Made by a program: the position numbers and the translations under genes. Below are positions 23,701 through 29,050 of a DNA stretch of 31,147 nt, one piece after another. Source of the stretch: JAYRWD01 sp041918255 (GTDB taxonomy: Bacteria > Patescibacteriota > Dojkabacteria > B142 > WJKM01); the NCBI GenBank assembly GCA_041918255.1, contig JAYRWD010000020.1:1-31147 (forward strand), in the 5' to 3' direction. Positions within the stretch are counted from its first letter, which is position 1. Every line of letters starts with the position of its first letter. The notes below the pieces were generated by a model, which was not told the DNA's origin, did no database searches, and saw only the letters and a program-made list of their open reading frames with translations.

Positions 23701-24061
23701 TTGCTTCAATTTCAGCCAGTTGTTCAATTACCCTTGGGTTACTACCAAGGAGTGCTCTCACAAAGCTTTGTTGATTTTCTATGATCTGAGGTGTTGGATC
23801 ATGCAAAGAACTATCAACCAATCCAGATTCTGATGCTCGCTCAAATATAATTTGACGTATTTCCCGAGTTAGTTCTGAGATGCCAAATAACGTTGTAATT
23901 CTAACTTGAGACCGTAATGTCTCAAGAAGGTTTCCTTCTACCTTATGAATACCCCCTTGTTCCCTAGCTACATAATCAATTCCTTCTTTCGCAGAACTGA
24001 GCATACGCTCGGCAGCATAATCAATTTGTCGAATAGTTAAACCACCATTTTGTTCTAACAT
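20726..24061 (-). CDS. Large protein with transglutaminase-like core and TPR repeats
   Basis: An 1111-residue soluble protein. Residues 1-400 are mostly helical with coiled-coil-like charged stretches. A transglutaminase-like (papain-fold) core follows, with a plausible triad: Cys423 in EDAVCTGKVAVLLAVSKYLG, His457 in TAGHVCFE and Asp473 in LLVIDSNF, spaced as in that superfamily. From about 600 to the end are repeated helical pairs of TPR type (for example KSGKIDEAIKLFKEAKEVNP and KTGRTDEAITLVQEAREHD). Such proteins are usually proteases or scaffolds acting on a partner. It is the last gene of a minus-strand series with a C39-like peptidase and two oxidoreductase homologues. No signal peptide. 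Confidence 0.72.
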   Translation of the reverse strand: MLEQNGGLTIRQIDYAAERMLSSAKEGIDYVAREQGGIHKVEGNLLETLRSQVRITTLFGISELTREIRQIIFERASESGLVDSSLHDPTPQIIENQQSFVRALLGSNPRVIEQLAEIEAKIGIFEDVRHDVQDPNRRDRLNGFSQRVAIWKGVIGFVSRNLCGDDETRHLYQELVSRNQAQLSQPVERRGESADGTKTYKKSYRDRLQSVLENSRTDKFIDSATSAQQGKKLAGDLVDEYLNTAFTLNAVRALDRIQKPLTVRAMHRKLVACLDGRERDSNYEELIRKTDISNRYNEYEAEIRRIKNSGLPSDEEKQKLKQADETFRQSCAAHLESLRDINEESGESIDLITARQQLDELRVRTLEISASDMDATEKSRKLKELDDRFQDVLTPIANKVDRLFPHERSTDLTDVLENEDAVCTGKVAVLLAVSKYLGVNARANGVLEIMDNGTAGHVCFECDLPSGELLVIDSNFSNKAGLENKTDAELIEVIKRRNHGISDEDVTATLKFYKRAIANAEYIPEESRVLTYRLQRTDQIVESQSEVDSVRGTDYHSMRLDPYTGEKRVWVANVPFPHQITSPDKDGYLYMNSSFCNNTARHIAFKYPDIARYLFERQIEMSPYETKAHIGLAKLLDTQESIAYLARLKTENPTVYYDGVDCELADYYVRSGDIGAAIAVYEKIKVQNAARYFREIHRLSRSIVNSTNPNSPDYPERIEQAKQILESIREETPEEFFKHKDNIDVLHTLYTGNEEARIALLEKFEQVAPDEFWTSIDVNRSSSPTRRLIDSYEKLARINASYNTCLASFYQRVKNNIPDYYVANAYKVAKISEPGSEIGLLEEAKQLNLSAFHAIVFNTVTLAQQLKKSGKIDEAIKLFKEAKEVNPDLFWNGKLDSTYEELVKLYESSGNIEEAISVCEEAKQKSRAFWKQSYLGGYHKLSSLLEKTGRTDEAITLVQEAREHDIRFFNPLVNNSGYIQLGLLFAKTGQLDQAIDVFRLGVNQDEEYWVNRSGQPTCMHLVDVYESHGQFQLAIDILTKLRNEDVEGWWKTGYYRITGFLDSVGVNDQASSIRTELIALYEEFKQSNPLYYRLIGYRALAKLYSEERRNS

Positions 24062-24172
24062 TCTTCTATTTTAGTTGATTGATTGTAGTTTGACATCAGT
24101 AGTTTCAACAATTAGTGTGTAATTCCAGATTTTTACGGCTAGATAATCTTAGTCCAAATCTAAGACGTTATT

Positions 24173-25027
24173 TTACCTTTTCGCTAACGTAGCACCATGG
24201 TTAAACTGACCTAGCCCAGCGATAACATGTTTTCTAAGACTTGCTATATTAGCGTCATGGTTCAAAATAAATTTAAGAACTACGGCTGCATGATGTGTAA
24301 ACATATCCCAACCATCAATTATCACTTTCCCTTGCTTTTCTGCACCCAATATTAGTTTTGTATCTCTATTTCCAAATGTTACATCCGCGACAGCTTCGAA
24401 TCTTTTTATTATTTCATCTGTAAACAAACTATCATCAGCCTTAGACCCTATTCTTGATGCGTTTACAAGTATATCACCTGAAATAGTTTTTAGCTCATCC
24501 AAACTACCAATCATCCTTACTTTTGCACTAATACCCTTGATTTTCACTGCATTGTTCATAGTCCTATTTAGGACAACTATTTCAGAAATATTTGCAGCTG
24601 TTTGTTCTAAAGCTAATAGCATTGTCCTAGCAACAGCCCCTGCACCAACAAGTACAATTCTTTTATTTTCTATATTGCATTTTTCAGTAATAGCATTCAA
24701 TAAACCCTGTCCCCCTTGATAGTGGGCTTCTATTTTCCCGTTAGTATTTCTGATAACTCCTACTCGTTCTGAAATTTGGGAATATTCTGTTCGCGAATCA
24801 ACTAAGTCAAGAATTGTAGCATCAGTTTCAAATCCAGCAGTGATCGCGCCTGCTAAATTCAACAGTCGCATACCATCAAAAAGTCTTTTGGGATCAACAT
24901 TTTCGAATAGTAAGTAGACAACATTAATATTATTTTCTTCAAAGTAAGGATTATAAATATTCAGTCCAGTAGGGTTAGCCTCCTTGTGAAATCTACCTAT
25001 CAATTTTGTTTTTGTATTAATCGTCAT
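24173..25027 (-). CDS. Shikimate-dehydrogenase-like protein lacking catalytic Lys and Asp
   Basis: A 284-residue protein with the AroE fold: an N-terminal substrate domain (NPYFEENNINVVYLLFEN) and a Rossmann domain with VLVGAGAVART (126-135), followed by an NRT motif that often contacts NADP. The two catalytic residues of shikimate dehydrogenases are replaced by my alignment. The Lys in NVTxPxK is Glu67 (AITAGFETD), and the Asp in NTDGxG is Gly105 (HYQGGQGL). It is therefore unlikely to be a true AroE. It lies 25 bases downstream of the aldo/keto-reductase-like gene and upstream of the TPR protein, in the same direction, so it may act on the same unknown substrate. Confidence 0.75.
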   Translation of the reverse strand: MTINTKTKLIGRFHKEANPTGLNIYNPYFEENNINVVYLLFENVDPKRLFDGMRLLNLAGAITAGFETDATILDLVDSRTEYSQISERVGVIRNTNGKIEAHYQGGQGLLNAITEKCNIENKRIVLVGAGAVARTMLLALEQTAANISEIVVLNRTMNNAVKIKGISAKVRMIGSLDELKTISGDILVNASRIGSKADDSLFTDEIIKRFEAVADVTFGNRDTKLILGAEKQGKVIIDGWDMFTHHAAVVLKFILNHDANIASLRKHVIAGLGQFNHGATLAKR

Positions 25028-25052
25028 TTGTGTTTTCTGAATATTAAATCAA

Positions 25053-25901
25053 CTATCTAATCCACTTTTTATTCGATACTTTTACTGGGAATTCCTTTCT
25101 TAATCTTTCAATATCTTCATCTGTAATTCTAGTTTCTACTGCTTTTAGATTCTGCAAAAGATGTTCTTTTTTGTGCGTTGTTGCAACAACTACTACACCT
25201 TCTTGCGAGGTTAGCCATGCTAATGCAAGTTGTGAATTAGTTAATGAATACTTTTGCGCTAGTTCTTCTAGCACTGGAGCCTCACTAGTTTCAATTTCAC
25301 CTTGTTCTAACGGTCTAAATGCTTGGATCAGTATATTGTTATCTTGGCAAAGTTTTAAGACACCATCCTCTTCAACTTCCCTCATATACAGGTTGTAATA
25401 AACTTGATTGAAAAGAATAGGATGATTAGTAGTATTTAACGCTTCTTGTATTGACTTACTATTGTAGTTGCTTACAGCAAAACCTCTTGCCAAACCTTTA
25501 TCGACAATTGCATTTAATGCCTTTATGCTTTCACAGACAGGCACCTCTGGAATTGGTGCATGGTGAACAACAATATCGATATAATCAAGCTGCATTCTTT
25601 CTAAACTTTCTTCAATTGAACGAAGCATGTCGTCATAAGCTGAATGCTCTTTTCTTATAGCGGTGCTTAAGATTAGACCTTTACGGTCGTAACCTTTGAC
25701 AGCTTGCCCTACCAACTTTTCAGCCCATCCTTCTGCATAGTTTTGTGTAGTGAAAACTTGGTTAACTCCACAATCTACATGCATTCTTATAGCCTGAATG
25801 TCGGCTTCGTCATCGTTTTGGGGGTTGCGATTCATGTTACCACCAAACTGCCAAGTACCTAAAGTGTATTTGTGGATGTCTTTTTTTTCTATTTTTATCA
25901 T
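25053..25901 (-). CDS. Aldo/keto-reductase-like protein with altered catalytic tetrad
   Basis: A 282-residue TIM-barrel protein of the AKR superfamily, clear from LGTWQFGG, SIEESLERMQLDYIDIVVHH (95-114) and the C-terminal NADPH region (VVVVATTHKKEHLLQNLKAV). Of the usual tetrad Asp-Tyr-Lys-His, Tyr55 (QNYAEG) and His114 (HHAP) are kept, but Asp is Phe50 (NQVFTT) and Lys is Ala81 (LSTAIR). The loss of both would normally abolish reduction, so it may be a binding protein or use another chemistry. It is the centre of a co-directional set with the C39-like peptidase upstream and the AroE-like gene 25 bases downstream. Confidence 0.78.
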   Translation of the reverse strand: MIKIEKKDIHKYTLGTWQFGGNMNRNPQNDDEADIQAIRMHVDCGVNQVFTTQNYAEGWAEKLVGQAVKGYDRKGLILSTAIRKEHSAYDDMLRSIEESLERMQLDYIDIVVHHAPIPEVPVCESIKALNAIVDKGLARGFAVSNYNSKSIQEALNTTNHPILFNQVYYNLYMREVEEDGVLKLCQDNNILIQAFRPLEQGEIETSEAPVLEELAQKYSLTNSQLALAWLTSQEGVVVVATTHKKEHLLQNLKAVETRITDEDIERLRKEFPVKVSNKKWIR

Positions 25902-25967
25902 ATTCGTTTCTTTAACAAATTAATCTGAGTTCTAAAACGAATCGCGACGGCATAATCTGAACGCTTA

Positions 25968-26495
25968 CTATTTATTTAAGACATACAGATCATCGGGGAG
26001 ATGACATCGTCGCAAATATCCTCTCACTTCAGATATCTGATCATCCGTTAAATTTAATGATATAAAATCGCCTAGCGACCATTCAAATGTAAAGTCTTTT
26101 GTTGACTCATCAAAAAGATAAAATTCAAAATAACCACTATTGTCGTTATTTTTAAATCCAGCTCTAAGAATTTCCTCAATCTCACTTGGACCAAGGTCAG
26201 AAGTCAAACCTTGAAGGGGCAATAAGTCACTTGATTTGGAATTAGGTACTGGCATTGAATGGGCGACAAAATAATATTGCTTTGCATAAGCGCGAGTTGC
26301 GTCCAAAGTAACCCTAAAAATTAACTTTAGGCTATATGTATACTGTGGTATACGGAAAAACCATACTCTTCTTGAGATGTAATCCCAGTTTAGTGAATAG
26401 TTTCGAATCATGTTGATCAATCTACAGAAGTAGAAATCTACTAACAATAAATAAACTTTCCATATTTTACACTCAGTTAGAACCGTTCTTCTCAA
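25968..26495 (-). CDS. Hypothetical protein, 175 aa, partly duplicated nearby
   Basis: I do not recognise the family. The protein opens on TTG, overlapping the end of the C39-like peptidase gene by 23 bases. ATG codons inside (such as the one for MIRNY) are alternatives. The central section is rich in Tyr, Trp and Arg (SLNWDYISRRVWFFRIPQYT). The C-terminal third is acidic and beta-like (GYFEFYLFDESTKDF) and ends LPDDLYVLNK. A broken second copy lies at 19928-20257, at the other end of the operon. The overlap suggests translational coupling with the peptidase. Confidence 0.55.
   Translation of the reverse strand: MRRTVLTECKIWKVYLLLVDFYFCRLINMIRNYSLNWDYISRRVWFFRIPQYTYSLKLIFRVTLDATRAYAKQYYFVAHSMPVPNSKSSDLLPLQGLTSDLGPSEIEEILRAGFKNNDNSGYFEFYLFDESTKDFTFEWSLGDFISLNLTDDQISEVRGYLRRCHLPDDLYVLNK
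26211..26449. repeat. 239-bp duplication, copy B
   Basis: This segment matches 19988-20226 without gaps and with about six substitutions. It lies inside the 175-aa gene, covering its N-terminal and central coding part. Confidence 0.9.
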
Positions 26496-27108
26496 AAATC
26501 GTTATTCCTCCATTAGCTCCAGGGAAATTAAAAGCCTGGTTAAATTCAGCAAAAGTAACATGTCTGGCTTCTACAGGAGGTTCACCCGTGTCGTGAATCC
26601 AATACCCTTCTGCATCATAATCGTAAATCAGAACAAAATGCAGCGAGAAGCCTTTACGTCTGTTGAGAATTCTCGAATTAATTTCAGCTCCTATTAATGC
26701 TTTTCTATCCAATAACTTTTTGATTTCTTCCAGCGAAACTCTTCTAGTTTCATGTCTTACTATCTTTAGATAGTCTGGAATAAATTTTAGTACAGAGGCG
26801 ATATTGCTTTTGGTTAAGTAGTATTCTGCCGTTTCTTTGCCAAGAATTTCATTTAAATAAGACACCCCTTGGTTATATAACTGCTCATAATCTAAGGGTT
26901 CGATATTTGTAACTTTAAGTCCTTTCTTCGCAAACTCCATTTCACCAATAAAGGTCCATGTCGCGAGATTGGATTCTGTTTTTGTAGGTTTATCAATTTC
27001 TTCCCAACTAAGATCCGTCTCGAAAAAGTACATATGCACCATTCGAAAGACCGCGTTAACACAATGCATATCATCCGGAGCATTGGCGACAAAAGGTATT
27101 TTTTTCAT
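26473..27108 (-). CDS. C39-like papain-fold cysteine peptidase
   Basis: A 211-residue protein with the layout of the peptidase C39-like group. The likely nucleophile is Cys16 in PDDMHCVNAVFRMVHMYF, the catalytic His is 157 in SLHFVLIYDYD and the third residue is Asp173 in YWIHDTGEPP. The HxVLIYD and DTG context is characteristic. C39 enzymes usually cut leader peptides after a double Gly, but there is no ABC transporter or membrane segment here, so it is a stand-alone form that might act inside the cell. It is the first gene of the operon-like set and has a good promoter at 27134-27163. Confidence 0.72.
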   Translation of the reverse strand: MKKIPFVANAPDDMHCVNAVFRMVHMYFFETDLSWEEIDKPTKTESNLATWTFIGEMEFAKKGLKVTNIEPLDYEQLYNQGVSYLNEILGKETAEYYLTKSNIASVLKFIPDYLKIVRHETRRVSLEEIKKLLDRKALIGAEINSRILNRRKGFSLHFVLIYDYDAEGYWIHDTGEPPVEARHVTFAEFNQAFNFPGANGGITIFEKNGSN

Positions 27109-27133
27109 TTGCTACATATAAACGGCTTGAAAT

Positions 27134-27163
27134 ATCATAACTGGAAAGGATTTTTTGGTGCAA
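27134..27163 (-). promoter_or_regulatory. Sigma-70-like promoter for the peptidase operon
   Basis: On the minus strand TTGCAC and TATGAT are separated by 18 bases, 25 bases before the ATG at 27108. It lies just downstream of tRNA-His. Confidence 0.6.
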
Positions 27164-27203
27164 GTAATATGTACCCGCCTTTTTTAATTTTAAGGAAGTG
27201 ATC

Positions 27204-27281
27204 TGGGGTGGCTGGCGGGACTTGAACCCGCGACCTCCTCTTCCACAGAGAGGCGCTCTAACCAGCTGAGCTAAAGCCACC
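27204..27281 (-). tRNA. tRNA-His (GTG)
   Basis: The cloverleaf is complete: acceptor GTGGCTT with partner AGCCAC, D stem GCTC/GAGC, anticodon stem CCTCT/AGAGG with loop CTGTGGA (anticodon GTG), and T arm GCGGG-TTCAAGT-CCCGC. The extra G at position -1 pairs with C73, the identity mark of tRNA-His, and CCA is encoded. Its 5' end overlaps the last codons of the GIY-YIG gene. Confidence 0.93.
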
Positions 27282-27518
27282 ATATTTTTTGATTAACTTG
27301 TCTTTCTGGGACGAAATCTTATATTTCTTTTCTTTATCCCTTGCCTCTGCTCTAGTCCCATATTCTTTAAACCAAATTACCCTGTACGGTCTCCTCGCCC
27401 GCGTAGATCTTACCCTTCCAGCATTATGTTCTTTCAGTCTGCCAAAAACATCCGAACTCATACCAACATAATACCAATTATAACTTTCACTTTTGATCAA
27501 ATACACAAAATGTTTCAT
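27258..27518 (-). CDS. GIY-YIG domain endonuclease-like protein
   Basis: An 86-residue single GIY-YIG domain, the UvrC/homing-endonuclease fold. The VYL and YYVG elements are at the start (FVYLIKSESYNWYYVGMSS), the catalytic Arg lies in DVFGRLKEHN, and a Glu is in EARDKEKKYK. The last residues (GGFSSAG) and the stop codon are encoded by the 5' part of the tRNA-His gene, so the gene runs into the tRNA. On its other side is a broken 5' half of the same tRNA. This placement between a partial and a full tRNA copy suggests a mobile or homing gene that targets tRNA DNA. Confidence 0.8.
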   Translation of the reverse strand: MKHFVYLIKSESYNWYYVGMSSDVFGRLKEHNAGRVRSTRARRPYRVIWFKEYGTRAEARDKEKKYKISSQKDKLIKKYGGFSSAG

Positions 27519-27528
27519 GTTTTAAGAA

Positions 27529-27579
27529 AGAGGCGCTCCCTGCCTGCGCAGGCAGGTAACCAGCTGAGCTAAAGCCACC
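27529..27579 (-). pseudogene. Broken copy of tRNA-His 5' half with palindrome insert
   Basis: The plus strand has AGAGGCGCTC, the 18-bp perfect palindrome CCTGCCTGCGCAGGCAGG (27539-27556), then TAACCAGCTGAGCTAAAGCC and ACC. Without the insert this is the 5' half of tRNA-His as far as the anticodon stem. The insertion point is A^GAGC in the D arm. Confidence 0.85.
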
Positions 27580-27666
27580 ATGTTACAATTTACAATTATC
27601 AATTATTCAATTGTCAATTTCTTGTGAGTGATTATAAATGATCCATTCAAAGTTTTTAACCTAGAC

Positions 27667-28020
27667 CTACCTACTAACCTTCAGCGTGCTTATTATCTTT
27701 CCTAGAATCTTACACAAATCTTCAATATCACTTAAAAATTCATCCATATCTTTTTCAGAACAATATTTGCTGTCTTTAAGTAGATTAATCCAATATCTTG
27801 TCTCTCGGGCTTCTTTGTAAGCAATTGACAATTTAGATTTAAAATCCAGCTTCGACTGACCGCCTATCGCCTCTTCCACATTTGCGCCAATCGAAGTCCC
27901 ACTTTTCAGTATCTGCCTAGAAATCACAAATTCTTTTTTATTCTCCTGCAAATCCCTACTCAAATTTATAATTTTCAAGGCAAATTCGTAGCTTTTCTTC
28001 TGTATTAAGTTCTCTCTCAT
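27667..28020 (-). CDS. Four-helix-bundle protein (TIGR02436-like)
   Basis: A 117-residue, wholly helical protein of the family first seen in 23S rRNA intervening sequences. Its markers are SYEFALKIINLSRDLQ, FVISRQILKSGTSIGANVEE, KSKLSIAYKEARETRYWINL and a final helix. The function is unknown; proteins of this kind are common single genes in candidate-phyla bacteria and behave as scattered elements. It lies between a broken tRNA-His copy and tRNA-Lys, and is flanked by AATTG-type short repeats. Length is normal and the frame intact. Confidence 0.85.
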   Translation of the reverse strand: MRENLIQKKSYEFALKIINLSRDLQENKKEFVISRQILKSGTSIGANVEEAIGGQSKLDFKSKLSIAYKEARETRYWINLLKDSKYCSEKDMDEFLSDIEDLCKILGKIISTLKVSR

Positions 28021-28051
28021 AAAATCCCACTATATTCAAACACAAATTAAT

Positions 28052-28142
28052 AATTGTTAATTGCTAATTGTTAATTGCCAATTGCCAATTGTTAATTGTT
28101 AATTGTCAATTGTTAATTGTCAATTGCTAATTGCCAATTGTT
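28052..28142. repeat. 7-bp tandem repeat, 13 units of AATTGYY
   Basis: Thirteen consecutive 7-mers, each AATTG followed by TT, CC, CT or TC, run right up to the CCA end of tRNA-Lys. A looser patch of the same kind occurs at about 27587-27620 on the other side of the four-helix gene. Confidence 0.9.
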
Positions 28143-28143
28143 A

Positions 28144-28218
28144 TGGTGAGTCGGGCGGGATTTGAACCCGCAACCAATGGATTAAGAGTCCACTGCTCTA
28201 CCGTTGAGCTACCGACCC
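28144..28218 (-). tRNA. tRNA-Lys (CTT)
   Basis: Complete cloverleaf: acceptor GGGTCGG/CCGACTC with one G-T, D arm GCTC-AACGGTA-GAGC, anticodon stem GTGGA/TCCAT with loop CTCTTAA (anticodon CTT), T arm GCGGG-TTCAAAT-CCCGC, discriminator A and encoded CCA. Confidence 0.93.
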
Positions 28219-28271
28219 AATAATGACTAATATTTCCCAGTTTCAAACTGACATCTAAAAACTTTTAAATT

Positions 28272-28338
28272 GTCCACTGCTCCCTGCCTACGCAGGTAGG
28301 CCTGCCTCCGCAGGTAGGTACCGTTGAGCTACCGATCC
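28272..28338 (-). pseudogene. Broken copy of tRNA-Lys 5' half with palindrome insert
   Basis: The plus strand reads GTCCACTGCTC, an insert of two 18-bp palindrome units (28283-28318), then TACCGTTGAGCTACCGATCC. The flanks equal the 5' half of tRNA-Lys with one change in the acceptor. The insert is again at A^GAGC. Confidence 0.85.
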
Positions 28339-28385
28339 GTTTTATTATTTTCTTTTTAAAATCGATACACTATCAAATACTATTA

Positions 28386-28461
28386 TGGTGCGCACGACAA
28401 GATTCGAACTTGTAACCTACTGCTTAGAAGGCAGTTGCTCTATCCATTGAGCTACGTGCGC
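28386..28461 (-). tRNA. tRNA-Arg (TCT)
   Basis: Complete cloverleaf: acceptor GCGCACG/CGTGCGC, D arm GCTC-AATGGATA-GAGC, anticodon stem ACTGC/GCAGT with loop CTTCTAA (anticodon TCT), T arm ending TTCGAAT, discriminator A and encoded CCA. Confidence 0.93.
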
Positions 28462-28504
28462 ATTATTAAAGATCTACTTGTATCGTAACCTTCCCGATGA
28501 ATCG

Positions 28505-28547
28505 GGATGCTCCCATTGAGCTACGTGCGCATTATTAAAGATCTACT
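28505..28547 (-). pseudogene. Broken copy 1 of tRNA-Arg 5' half
   Basis: The plus strand has GGATGCTC then CCATTGAGCTACGTGCGC and the flank ATTATTAAAGATCTACTT, repeating the 5' half and upstream flank of tRNA-Arg. Three bases are missing at the A^GAGC point, and a different palindrome (CCCGATGAATCGGG) lies right beside it at 28494-28507. Confidence 0.75.
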
Positions 28548-28577
28548 TAAATTACAGCCTTCCCTACTTTGTCGGAA

Positions 28578-28638
28578 TACTCCCTGCCTACGCAGGTAGG
28601 CCTGCCTACGCAGGTAAATATCCATCTACGTGCGCGTT
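28578..28638 (-). pseudogene. Broken copy 2 of tRNA-Arg 5' half with palindrome insert
   Basis: The plus strand reads ATACTC, two palindrome units (about 28583-28616), then ATATCCATCTACGTGCGCG. The D-arm segment CTCA is also lost. It is a second, older-looking tandem copy of the tRNA-Arg 5' half. Confidence 0.7.
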
Positions 28639-29008
28639 ATCAACGATCAATACACTTTATGCAAATTTAAACATCCCTAACAAATGGGTGTTGCCCTGAG
28701 CCCCTGCCTGCGCACGAAGTGCGACAATACTCTATCCCTACCCCTTTTTTAACAGCAACCCGACTTGTTTATCTTCCAGGTAGGCGCCTGCATGCGGAAG
28801 CTCAGGATAACATAATAGATGTAGTTTTGCGTAAAGTCTAATATACAAGTACCTATTACAAAAAAGAGCTCACCCTCTAGCTAAGAAACAAATTATTGCT
28901 TAAAATTTTCCATAAAAGAACGAGAATCCCAAACCTATCATATCTAAAGCCTACAATAAATTGCCTCAAAGAATTTTATCATAAAACATGTGGGAATAAT
29001 GAATTGAA
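28639..29008. other. Gene-free stretch
   Basis: No gene is supported. Near 28697-28740 there is another partial CCTGCCTGCGC element next to a GGATAGAGT-like D-arm scrap (minus strand), and at about 28776-28802 an imperfect CTTCC...GGAAG palindrome with GGTAGGCGCC inside. The rest is AT-rich and featureless. Confidence 0.5.
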
Positions 29009-29030
29009 GATGGCGGCAAAAGCCGCCATC
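29009..29030 (-). terminator. Hairpin terminator of the surface-protein gene
   Basis: GATGGCGGC, a four-base loop and GCCGCCATC form a perfect 9-bp GC-rich stem 20 bases beyond the stop of the 29051 gene. A moderately T-rich stretch follows on the minus strand. Confidence 0.75.
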
Positions 29031-29050
29031 TGATAAATCTTTAAAACTAG

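Noticed and set aside
27071..27283. A 70-codon minus-strand frame (ALAQLVRAPLCGRGGRGFKS)
   Set aside because: It is the translation of the tRNA-His gene and its downstream flank; this kind of peptide is a classic false call over a tRNA.
27539..28616. CRISPR array from repeated palindromes
   Set aside because: The palindromes are 18 bp, sometimes tandem without spacers, and sit in tRNA fragments; there are no regular spacers or cas genes.
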